From contig PWYO01000028.1 in the NCBI GenBank assembly GCA_003567835.1, positions 1-6,416 of the forward strand: a DNA stretch of 6,416 nucleotides, read 5' to 3'. The notes under the pieces were generated by a model. It made no database searches. It was not told the DNA's origin and saw only the letters and a program-made list of their open reading frames with translations. Positions 1 to 6,342 of the stretch are shown piece by piece; position 1 is the first letter of the stretch, and the number at the start of each line of letters is the position of its first letter. The position numbers were made by a program, and so were the translations under genes. The DNA is from Actinomycetota bacterium. GTDB lineage: Bacteria > Actinomycetota > Humimicrobiia > Humimicrobiales > Humimicrobiaceae.

Positions 1-1
1 C

Positions 2-316
2 CTGTTTATACTGGTGGTGCTTCCCGGCACCCAGGGATTTTACGGTTTCGTGGCTGCATTCCTCATCATTGGCAATATTGCAGATGTGTCCACTGTAGGC
101 CAGGGATGGCAGCTGCTTCTATCCGCCCTCCCCATTGCCTTTACCGGCCTTTTTTCAGGCATACATCAGGGCAAGGTCTGCGCCGCAGGCGTAAACCTGG
201 TGGCCAAAAAGGCAGACCAGGGCATGAAAGGGGTGATCTTTGCAGCCATGGTAGAGACCTATGCCGTGCTGGGGCTGCTGATTACCTTCTTCTTAATTAA
301 TTCAATTCAGTTTTAA
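2..316 (+). CDS. ntpK: V-type ATPase subunit K, membrane rotor ring (proteolipid), 5' partial
   Basis: Forms the ion-carrying rotor ring in the membrane. The window begins inside the gene; by alignment to the recalled Enterococcus hirae protein (about 156 residues), roughly 54 N-terminal residues are missing. What remains is the end of the first helical hairpin (LPGTQGFYGF, nt 20-49), a third helix ending in GIHQGKV, and a fourth helix with the ion-binding carboxylate in MVETYA (Glu codon 254-256). The spacing Gln (32-34) to Gln (167-169) to Glu (254-256) is 45 and 29 residues, the same as Gln65, Gln110 and Glu139 in E. hirae. All five Na+ ligands described there (Leu61, Thr64, Gln65, Gln110, Glu139) and Tyr68 have counterparts, which suggests sodium rather than proton transport. 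The protein is the usual double-hairpin type with one carboxylate visible in the second hairpin. It ends 12 bases before subunit E. Family certain; ion choice inferred. Confidence 0.96.
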   Translation: MFILVVLPGTQGFYGFVAAFLIIGNIADVSTVGQGWQLLLSALPIAFTGLFSGIHQGKVCAAGVNLVAKKADQGMKGVIFAAMVETYAVLGLLITFFLINSIQF

Positions 317-317
317 T

Positions 318-323
318 GGGTGA
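318..323 (+). promoter_or_regulatory. Ribosome binding site that decides the subunit E start
   Basis: GGGTGA lies 5 bases before the ATG at 329 and is the only good Shine-Dalgarno match after the subunit K stop codon. It overlaps an in-frame GTG at 320 that would give a protein three residues longer, but that GTG has no purine-rich site upstream. The site therefore favours ATG 329 as the start. Confidence 0.65.
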
Positions 324-328
324 CCAAT

Positions 329-910
329 ATGGCAGAAATGGATAATGTATCCAAGAAAATTTTAGAGGATGCGCAAAAAGAGCGCCAGAAAATACTGGAC
401 CAGGCAAGAGAAAAGGCGAAAAAGATTATCGCTGAAGCAAGAAAGGACAAACAAGAAGCCCTGGACCAGGCCAAAAACAAGGCCCAGCAGAAATACAAGC
501 AGGCCTATGAGCTGGAGATGATAAAAGCGAAATCGGAGGCCCAGCAGAAACGGCTGCTTTCAAAACTGGAACTGGTTGACCAGACCGTTGAGCAGGCAAA
601 AAAGAAGATTCTTGACTCCAAACAAGAAGACTACAGGCAATTTATCAAAAAAGGTATCCAGGATTTGGATATCAAGCAGGGCAGTTATATCATTGGCAGG
701 CAAGAAGAGAAACTGGACCATGATACGGTTCGTTCATTGTCCAAAAATATCAAACTTGAAAAATCGGACCATGCGCCGGATTTTGACCGGGGGCTTAAAA
801 TCATCAGCCAAAACAAGGAATACCTGCTGTCTCCGGAAACCATAATCGATACCCAGATGGAAGACTTGAAAATGGAAATAGCCGATTTTTTATTTGGTGA
901 GGAGAAATAG
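329..910 (+). CDS. ntpE: V-type ATPase subunit E, peripheral stalk (stator)
   Basis: Part of the peripheral stalk that holds the A3B3 head still while the rotor turns; in known enzymes it pairs with subunit G/H, which is not in this window. The 193-residue product has a long, charged N-terminal helix (about residues 1-90) rich in Lys, Glu, Gln and Ala, then a globular C-terminal half ending in a typical E-family tail (RGLKIISQNKEYLLSP and ADFLFGEE). In the helix, the pattern [L/I/Y]-x-x-A recurs at residues 12, 23, 34, 45 and 56. This exact 11-residue period fits the right-handed coiled coil known for E/G stalks. The length matches the family (about 190-200). ATG 329 is chosen because GGGTGA lies 5 bases upstream; GTG 320 is the alternative. 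The stop codon TAG shares its last base with the GTG start of subunit C. Identification rests on the C-terminal motif, length and position between K and C. Confidence 0.95.
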   Translation: MAEMDNVSKKILEDAQKERQKILDQAREKAKKIIAEARKDKQEALDQAKNKAQQKYKQAYELEMIKAKSEAQQKRLLSKLELVDQTVEQAKKKILDSKQEDYRQFIKKGIQDLDIKQGSYIIGRQEEKLDHDTVRSLSKNIKLEKSDHAPDFDRGLKIISQNKEYLLSPETIIDTQMEDLKMEIADFLFGEEK

Positions 911-1956
911 TGCAGGACCTGGAATATGAGATAGCAGATGACAGCCATTACCTTTTTGCAGCCGGAGAGCTGTCGGCCAAAGAAGAACAATTCATTGAAG
1001 ATTCTAAACTCAAGCGCATGGTCTCCGCATACAATATCAAGGAGCTCTTAAAGCTGATCCGGGAAACCCATTATGCCCAGTATACGGACCGGCTCGAAGA
1101 AGGGGATAATTTTGATTCGGTGGTTACCACCGAATTTGGTCAGATGGCCAACTACCTTTCTTCCCGGCTTAAGGCAAGCCACCGGCCAGTCATCCATATC
1201 TTATTTGCGCCCGAAGAGATCCACAACTATAAGCTGCTGGGCAAAGCCCTGGCCAAAAATGACAACCTGGAACAACTATACACGCCCCTTCTTTATTCAT
1301 ACAATGATATGCTGGCTGCCGCAAAAGGGACCCGGTTTGCCTATATGGATCCCCTCAGCCAGCAGACCGCTTTTAGGGCAGCGGAACTTTTCGGCCGGGA
1401 GGGCTCGTTCAGAGAAAAGGAATTTGCCCTGGAAGCCCACTACCTGGAAAGCCTTTGGGATGCAGCCAAGCAAATTTCTGTGCCCCTGATCATCGATTTT
1501 TTGAGGGTTTTGATGGATTTATACAATATCAAAAGTATATACAGGCACTGGCTGGCCCAGGAAAAAATGGACATAGAAAAGATCATCGCTGGCCACGGCT
1601 TCCTGGACAAGTCCTATTATAAGCATATCAAAAAAGAAGGCGCCGGCGACTTTTTTAAGGCTCTGGAAAAAACCCGCTACAGACACCTGGTATACAAGGG
1701 CAGTGAACCCATTACCGAGCATAAAGATTTTTCAATTACAGAAAAAAATGAAGATATTTTCGCCAAGCTTTTTTTTAGGCCGGCCAGATACACCAGCTAC
1801 AATCTGGAAAAGGTTTTTGATTTCTTCCTTAAAAAAAAGATTGAGATTAAAACACTAAACATCATATACAATGGCATACTATACGGTATGGACAAAGACC
1901 GTTTAAGACATGAGGTAATGATCTTCGATGAAGACAAAGATCGCAGCCATCGGTGA
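910..1956 (+). CDS. ntpC: V-type ATPase subunit C (d-type socket, AC39 family)
   Basis: Cytosolic funnel-shaped subunit that sits on the K ring and connects it to the D-F shaft. The 348-residue, helix-rich product starts with a stretch typical of the bacterial family (HYLFAAGELSAKEEQFIED, then an ELLKLIRETHYAQY segment near residues 45-58), and the C-terminal TLNIIYNGILYGMDKDRLR matches the usual family end. It has no signal peptide or membrane segment. GTG 910 is the start: GGTGAGGAG at 896-904 is well placed, the N-terminal family motif begins right after it, and the next in-frame ATG (1018) would remove that motif. The gene overlaps the subunit E stop by one base and runs 29 bases into subunit F, giving a tail of about a dozen residues (MIFDEDKDRSHR) beyond the normal family end. 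It is somewhat longer than the E. hirae protein (about 330). Function follows from family and operon position. Confidence 0.95.
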   Translation: MQDLEYEIADDSHYLFAAGELSAKEEQFIEDSKLKRMVSAYNIKELLKLIRETHYAQYTDRLEEGDNFDSVVTTEFGQMANYLSSRLKASHRPVIHILFAPEEIHNYKLLGKALAKNDNLEQLYTPLLYSYNDMLAAAKGTRFAYMDPLSQQTAFRAAELFGREGSFREKEFALEAHYLESLWDAAKQISVPLIIDFLRVLMDLYNIKSIYRHWLAQEKMDIEKIIAGHGFLDKSYYKHIKKEGAGDFFKALEKTRYRHLVYKGSEPITEHKDFSITEKNEDIFAKLFFRPARYTSYNLEKVFDFFLKKKIEIKTLNIIYNGILYGMDKDRLRHEVMIFDEDKDRSHR

Positions 1957-2248
1957 GCATGATATCATGCTCATATTCAAGGCCATAGGCGCCGAGGTGT
2001 TTCCTGTGGCTGATTACAGGCAGGCAGCGCCAAAAATAAAGGAAGCCTCCAAGCAGGGCTTTGGGATTATATTTATCACAGAGACCATTGCCGCAGAGCT
2101 TGATGAGACCATAAGGAGCTATGAATCAGAGTTTCTGCCCTCCATCGTGGTCATACCGGGCCTGGGCAAAAGCAATAAATATGCAACAAAAAAATTAAGG
2201 CAGGCAATCATCAAAGCAATGGGAATAGATATCATGCCTGAAAAATAG
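1928..2248 (+). CDS. ntpG: V-type ATPase subunit F (central shaft)
   Basis: Small soluble subunit that binds the side of the D axle in the central rotor and in studied enzymes tunes ATPase activity. The 106-residue product has the expected alternating strand/helix layout: an N-terminal strand ending in Gly (MKTKIAAIGEHD), a second strand followed by Thr-Glu (GIIFITET, near residues 46-52), and a third in LPSIVVIPG (near 70-78). Length fits the family (about 100-110). ATG 1928 is inside the end of subunit C, overlapping it by 29 bases in another frame; a GAGGT at 1912-1916 lies 11 bases upstream, a little far. The start is supported mainly by the first beta strand, which any later start would delete. 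Translation is probably coupled to subunit C. This subunit is called F in Thermus and general nomenclature but NtpG in E. hirae, so the symbol depends on the scheme used. Confidence 0.93.
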   Translation: MKTKIAAIGEHDIMLIFKAIGAEVFPVADYRQAAPKIKEASKQGFGIIFITETIAAELDETIRSYESEFLPSIVVIPGLGKSNKYATKKLRQAIIKAMGIDIMPEK

Positions 2249-2258
2249 GAGTAGCTAT

Positions 2259-4019
2259 ATGAATGATAACAAAACTGGCAAAATAGAAAAGGTTGCCGGA
2301 CCGCTGGTGGTGGCAAACAACATGTCTGGCGCAAGGATGTATGATGTGGTCCATGTATCCGATAAAAGGCTTATGGGAGAGGTCATCGAACTGAAAGGCG
2401 ATCTTGCCTCCATACAGGTCTATGAAGAAACCGGAGGGATAGGCGTAGGTGAACCGGTATATACCACCGGGGAATCCCTCACCGTGGAATTGGGACCGGG
2501 TCTCATGGAAGCCATCTATGACGGGACCCAGCGGCCCTTGGACACCTTATATGAAAAAGCAGGAGATTTTATCACCCGCGGACTGCGGGTAACCGCACTG
2601 GACAGAGAGAAAAAATGGAAGTTCGAGGCCACTGCCGAACAAGGCGACGCGGTGCATACCGGAGACTTTTTAGGGTACGTGGAAGAAACACCCCTGATCA
2701 AACATTTCATCATGGTCCCTGAAGGCATCCAGGGAACCATAAAGTCTATTAAAAGCGGGGAGTTTACCATTGAAAAGACCATAGCCGTGGTAGAGACCGA
2801 TAACGGGGACAAGGATTTGACCATGATGCAGAAATGGCCGGTGAGAAAGCCCAGACCTTTCTGCAAAAAACTGGCCCCCCGGGAACCCCTTTATACCGGC
2901 CAAAGGGTCATCGATACCTTCTTTCCCATTGCCAAGGGAGGCACAGCCTGTGTGCCTGGGCCTTTCGGGTCCGGAAAGACAGTGATCCAGCATCAGCTGG
3001 CCAAATGGGCCCATGCGGAAGTGATTGTGTATATCGGCTGCGGAGAGCGGGGCAACGAGATGACCGACGTGCTGCTGGAATTTCCTGAGCTCATAGATCC
3101 CACCACCGGCCAGCCGCTGATGAAGCGTACGGTGCTGATTGCCAATACCTCCAATATGCCTGTTGCGGCCAGGGAAGCGTCGGTGTATACGGGCATCACC
3201 ATTGCAGAATACTTCAGGGATATGGGCTATTCGGTAGCACTTATGGCCGACTCTACCTCCAGATGGGCGGAAGCCATGCGGGAGATGTCGGGCAGGCTGG
3301 AAGAGATGCCCGGCGAAGAAGGATACCCCGCCTATCTGGGCTCAAGGATTGCTTCTTTCTACGAGCGGGCGGGAAGGGTATCCTGTCTGTCAGAAAAAAA
3401 AGACAGGGTGGGCGCCTTGTCGGTCATCGGAGCAGTGTCTCCGCCCGGGGGCGACCTTTCTGACCCCGTGGTACAGGCCACCTTGCGGGTAGTGAAGGTT
3501 TTCTGGTCCCTGGAATCAAACCTGGCCTACTCCAGGCATTTTCCAGCTATTTCCTGGCTAAACTCCTATTCCCTGTATACCGATAACCTAAAAGAGCATA
3601 TAGAAGAGAAAGTAGGAGAAGATTTTTTAAACCTTCAGACAGAATCCATGCGGATTTTGGAAGAAGAATCCGAACTGGAAGAAGTGGTAAGGCTGGTAGG
3701 CATTGACGCCCTTTCTGCTTCAGACCGGCTGACCCTGCTGATCGCCCGGCTGCTCAGGGAAGATTTCCTGCATCAGAATGCTTTTCACGATGTGGATACA
3801 TCCACGCCCATTAGCAAGCAGTATAAGATGCTTAAAACCATCCACTATTTTAACCAGCAGGCAAAGGACTATTTAAACCGGGGCGCAGACATTAATGATA
3901 TTGAAAACATGGACATTTTAGACAAGATTGCCAGAATGCGGTATGTAAAAGAAGAAGACCAAATCGAGCAAATCCAAAATGACATAGACAGTGAAATCTC
4001 ATCTTTGACAGGGGAGTAA
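2259..4019 (+). CDS. ntpA: V-type ATPase catalytic subunit A
   Basis: Catalytic subunit of the A3B3 head, where ATP is hydrolysed or made. The 586-residue product has an N-terminal beta barrel (about 1-75), the A-specific bulge domain (about 115-193), the nucleotide-binding core and a helical C-terminal domain (from about 440). The P-loop GPFGSGKT spans residues 234-241 with Lys240. GERGNEM supplies the catalytic Glu263 and Arg264, 23 residues after the P-loop Lys as in E. hirae and Thermus. The Walker B region (VALMADSTSRW) has Asp331; SPPGGDLSDP begins at 394, and an aromatic cluster near 415 (FW) lines the adenine pocket. Nothing essential is missing, so the enzyme should be active. ATG 2259 follows AGGAG (2247-2251) at 7 bases. 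The gap to subunit F is 10 bases and to subunit B 3 bases. Length agrees with the family (about 580-600). Confidence 0.99.
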   Translation: MNDNKTGKIEKVAGPLVVANNMSGARMYDVVHVSDKRLMGEVIELKGDLASIQVYEETGGIGVGEPVYTTGESLTVELGPGLMEAIYDGTQRPLDTLYEKAGDFITRGLRVTALDREKKWKFEATAEQGDAVHTGDFLGYVEETPLIKHFIMVPEGIQGTIKSIKSGEFTIEKTIAVVETDNGDKDLTMMQKWPVRKPRPFCKKLAPREPLYTGQRVIDTFFPIAKGGTACVPGPFGSGKTVIQHQLAKWAHAEVIVYIGCGERGNEMTDVLLEFPELIDPTTGQPLMKRTVLIANTSNMPVAAREASVYTGITIAEYFRDMGYSVALMADSTSRWAEAMREMSGRLEEMPGEEGYPAYLGSRIASFYERAGRVSCLSEKKDRVGALSVIGAVSPPGGDLSDPVVQATLRVVKVFWSLESNLAYSRHFPAISWLNSYSLYTDNLKEHIEEKVGEDFLNLQTESMRILEEESELEEVVRLVGIDALSASDRLTLLIARLLREDFLHQNAFHDVDTSTPISKQYKMLKTIHYFNQQAKDYLNRGADINDIENMDILDKIARMRYVKEEDQIEQIQNDIDSEISSLTGE

Positions 4020-4022
4020 ACA

Positions 4023-5414
4023 ATGCAAAAAGATTATAAAGGGATTGCCAATATATCCGGGCCTCTAATGCTGGTAGAAAACGTGGAAGGGGTTAAATTC
4101 GGAGAGCTTGCAGAAATAAAACTGACCGACGGGACCATCCGAAATGGCGAAGTTTTGGAAGTGCAGGGAAACAAGGCATTGGTCCAGGTTTTTGAAGGCA
4201 CCACCGGTATCGATGCCCAAAACACCAAAACCCGGTTTTTGGGCAGGGGCATTGAGATGTACCTCTCTGAAGATATTTTAGGCAAGATATTTACCGGACT
4301 GGGCAAGCCCCGTTCAGAAAATGACCGCATCATCCCAGAGAAAAAAATGGACATCAGCGGCGCACCCATCAATCCCTTTGCCAGGGATTATCCCAATGAG
4401 TTTATCCAAACAGGCATCTCGGCCATAGACGGCTTAAACACCCTGGTGAGGGGCCAGAAGCTGCCCATCTTTTCAGGATCCGGGCTTCCCCACAATAAAT
4501 TGGCCGCCCAGATTGCCAGACAGTCCACGGTGCTGGGCAAAGAAGAGGATTTTGCGGTGGTATTTGTGGCCATGGGCATCACCTTTGAAGAATCGCAATT
4601 CTTTATAGAAGATTTCAGGAGTACCGGCGCCCTGTCCAGGTCCGTGCTGGTATTAAACCTTGCCGATGACCCTGCCATCGAACGGATTGCCACCCCCCGG
4701 GTTGGGCTTACCTGCGCTGAGTACCTGGCATTTGAAAAGGATACCCATGTGCTGGTGATCCTTACCGATATGACCAATTATTGTGAAGCCCTAAGGGAGG
4801 TCTCCGCAGCCAGGAAAGAAATCCCCGGCCGTCGGGGATATCCGGGCTATTTGTATACAGATCTGGCCAGCATCTATGAACGGGCGGGCAAGATTAAAAA
4901 CAAAAACGGCTCCATTACCCTGATACCCATTCTGTCTATGCCTGAAGATGATAAAACCCATCCCATTCCAGACCTTACCGGCTATATTACCGAAGGCCAG
5001 ATCATCCTTTCCCGTTCCCTGAACAAGAAAAAGGTCTCTCCTCCTATTGACGCCCTGCCTTCCCTGTCCAGGTTAAAAGACAAGGGCATAGGAGAAGGAA
5101 AAACCAGGGAAGACCATGCGGATTTGTTTAACCAGCTGTATGCGGCCTATGCCAGGGGCAAAGAAGTCCAGGAACTGGCGGTGATCCTGGGAGAGGCAGC
5201 GCTCACCGATATAGACAAGATATACTATAAATTCGCCGAGGAGTTTGAATCTAGATATATTTCCCAGGATGAATATGAAAACCGGTCTATCGAAGAAACC
5301 CTGGACCTGGGCTGGGAACTGCTGTCCATCTTCCCCAAAGACAGGCTGAAGAGGGTCCGGGACGAATACCTTGAAAAATACTTTTCCAAATTTAAGAAAG
5401 AAGAGGACCAATAA
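4023..5414 (+). CDS. ntpB: V-type ATPase subunit B (non-catalytic nucleotide-binding)
   Basis: Alternates with A in the A3B3 head and supplies the arginine finger to the catalytic site. The 463-residue product has a beta-barrel N-terminus and a core in which the P-loop position reads SGSGLPHNK (residues 151-159), a degenerate loop lacking GKT. This is normal for B subunits and not a defect. Other hallmarks are LTDMTNYCEALREVSAARKE, PGRRGYPGYLYTDLASIYER, and PPIDALPSLS at 340-349, which matches the ATP synthase alpha/beta signature. Arg350 follows immediately and corresponds to the arginine finger of E. hirae B, at the same residue number. ATG 4023 follows GGGGAG (4011-4016) at 6 bases. The stop TAA overlaps the subunit D ATG by one base (TAATG). 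Length matches the family (about 455-470). Confidence 0.99.
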   Translation: MQKDYKGIANISGPLMLVENVEGVKFGELAEIKLTDGTIRNGEVLEVQGNKALVQVFEGTTGIDAQNTKTRFLGRGIEMYLSEDILGKIFTGLGKPRSENDRIIPEKKMDISGAPINPFARDYPNEFIQTGISAIDGLNTLVRGQKLPIFSGSGLPHNKLAAQIARQSTVLGKEEDFAVVFVAMGITFEESQFFIEDFRSTGALSRSVLVLNLADDPAIERIATPRVGLTCAEYLAFEKDTHVLVILTDMTNYCEALREVSAARKEIPGRRGYPGYLYTDLASIYERAGKIKNKNGSITLIPILSMPEDDKTHPIPDLTGYITEGQIILSRSLNKKKVSPPIDALPSLSRLKDKGIGEGKTREDHADLFNQLYAAYARGKEVQELAVILGEAALTDIDKIYYKFAEEFESRYISQDEYENRSIEETLDLGWELLSIFPKDRLKRVRDEYLEKYFSKFKKEEDQ

Positions 5415-6034
5415 TGCTGGCAAATGTCAATGCCACAAGAATGGAGCTGCTCCGCTTAAAGCGGCGGCTTGATTTAGCCAAAAGGGGCCACAAACTGCTT
5501 AAAGACAAACAGGATGAGCTGATGCGCCAGCTCAGAAATATGATTGATGAGGTTAAAGATTCCAGGCTTACCATAGAAAGGGAGTTTCAGTCCATTCTGC
5601 GAAATTTTATTATGGCCAAAGCCAAAATGGGCCCCGGCCAAACCGAAGAAGCGCTATATATGCCTACCAAAAAAATCTCGGTAACCGTAGAAGAGAAGAA
5701 TCTGATGAGCGTAAAAGTGCCGGTATATAAAAGAGAGGTAGAAGGAAATATCATCCCTTATGGTTATCTCAATACCTCCGGATCCATGGACCAGGCCTTA
5801 ATCAGTTTCGACAAATTCTTAGAACAGTTGCTCAATTTAGCAGAAAAGGAAAAAACGGTACAGCTTCTGGCTGATGAAATCCAAGAAACCAGGCGAAGGG
5901 TCAATGCCCTTGAATACAAGCTCATCCCTGAATTTGAAAAAAATATTAAATATATCAGCATGAAGCTTGAAGAAAATGAGATGGCCAATACAGTAAGGCT
6001 GATGAAGCTTAAAGATATTGTTCGAAGCCATTAG
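5414..6034 (+). CDS. ntpD: V-type ATPase subunit D (central rotor axle)
   Basis: Long helical hairpin that forms the rotating axle inside A3B3 and, with F and C, transmits torque to the K ring. The 206-residue product opens with the strongly conserved family start (MLANVNATRMELLRLKRRL, then LAKRGHKLLKDKQDELMRQL) and closes with another long helix (about residues 140-200, including RRRVNALEYKLIPEFEKNIK). These two ends form the coiled-coil shaft; the middle (about 75-125) forms the small exposed head. Length is normal (about 200-215). The ATG overlaps the subunit B stop by one base, with AGAGGA (5402-5407) 6 bases upstream. It is the last ATPase gene here: no further subunit follows before a terminator-like hairpin. 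Confidence 0.98.
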   Translation: MLANVNATRMELLRLKRRLDLAKRGHKLLKDKQDELMRQLRNMIDEVKDSRLTIEREFQSILRNFIMAKAKMGPGQTEEALYMPTKKISVTVEEKNLMSVKVPVYKREVEGNIIPYGYLNTSGSMDQALISFDKFLEQLLNLAEKEKTVQLLADEIQETRRRVNALEYKLIPEFEKNIKYISMKLEENEMANTVRLMKLKDIVRSH

Positions 6035-6037
6035 GAC

Positions 6038-6084
6038 TGCCTTTGCTGGTTTCTTCCCAGCATCAGGATCACCAGGCAATTTTT
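6038..6084 (+). terminator. Probable intrinsic terminator of the V-ATPase operon (imperfect)
   Basis: Begins 3 bases after the subunit D stop. An inner stem TGCTGG (6044-6049) pairs with CCAGCA (6057-6062) around a 7-base loop. An outer stem TGCCT (6038-6042) pairs with AGGCA (6074-6078), leaving 11 unpaired bases on the 3' side, and is followed by A and TTTTT (6080-6084). A second T-run (TTTTTT, 6100-6105) lies further on. Position and T-tract fit a terminator, but the stem is interrupted and the T-run short, so termination may be partial. Confidence 0.45.
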
Positions 6085-6276
6085 CTCTAGCGGGTTTACT
6101 TTTTTAGGTACAGGGCATCGGGAAACTTGATTGGCCAGACGCCGGTCACAACTGTATTTTACCGAACACCCTACTGCTTTTTGAGCACTGCCTTCTTGGT
6201 AAAGCAAAAAGCTGAGAACAAATTGGTCTTAGAGTGAGCAAAAAAGATTTGAGAAAACCAGGATACTCTTTATTAG
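6085..6276. other. Non-coding intergenic stretch with two small stem-loops
   Basis: No open frame of useful length or with a ribosome binding site is seen on either strand between subunit D and the ATG at 6343, apart from shadows of subunit D. Two hairpins are visible. TGATTGGC (6128-6135) pairs with GCCGGTCA (6141-6148) around a 5-base loop, using two G-U pairs that hold only in the + strand RNA. GCTTTTTG (6176-6183) pairs with CAAAAAGC (6205-6212) around a 21-base loop. Neither is followed by a T-tract, so they are not terminators. They could be part of a structured RNA or of a degenerate repeat; no known family was recognised. Confidence 0.4.
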
Positions 6277-6298
6277 ATTGTATGATGATAAATACAAT
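6277..6298. promoter_or_regulatory. 22-bp palindrome, possible operator
   Basis: ATTGTAT (6277-6283) and ATACAAT (6292-6298) form a perfect 7-bp inverted repeat with an 8-base spacer. It ends about 7 bases before the possible -35 element of the downstream promoter, a position typical of regulator binding. The half-site is AT-rich and could arise by chance. No specific regulator family was recognised. Confidence 0.35.
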
Positions 6299-6305
6299 TT
6301 CCCCC

Positions 6306-6335
6306 TTATAAAACCCCCTGATTTACTGCTATAAT
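6306..6335 (+). promoter_or_regulatory. Extended -10 promoter for the downstream gene
   Basis: A consensus TATAAT (6330-6335) is preceded by TG one base upstream (TGC, 6327-6329), making an extended -10 element. A weak -35 match, TTATAA (6306-6311), sits at an 18-base spacing; the extended -10 would compensate for it. The predicted start of transcription, about 7 bases downstream, falls at or next to the ATG at 6343, so the message may have almost no leader. Confidence 0.6.
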
Positions 6336-6342
6336 CAAAGCT

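Noticed and set aside
320..328. GTG at 320 as the start of subunit E
   Set aside because: It lies inside the GGGTGA ribosome binding site of ATG 329 and has no purine-rich site of its own upstream.
4473..4499. Loss of the GKT P-loop in subunit B taken as a broken gene
   Set aside because: SGSGLPHNK is the normal form in V-type B subunits; these sites are non-catalytic, and the arginine finger and alpha/beta signature are intact.
313..5988. Many antisense and alternate-frame open frames across the operon
   Set aside because: They lie opposite or out of frame with well-conserved ATPase genes, have low-complexity or Ser/Phe-rich products typical of antisense readings, and lack family motifs.
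6176..6212. Hairpin as an intrinsic terminator on either strand
   Set aside because: The stem is AT-rich, the loop is 21 bases, and no T-tract follows it in either direction.
6249..6276. Second promoter, TTGAGA with TATTAG at 16 bases
   Set aside because: The -10 match is poor and the extended TATAAT downstream is much stronger.
6282..6311. Nine-codon frame (MMINTISPL) before the promoter
   Set aside because: It has no ribosome binding site, overlaps the palindrome and the -35 region, and is not followed by an attenuator-like structure, so a leader peptide is not supported.
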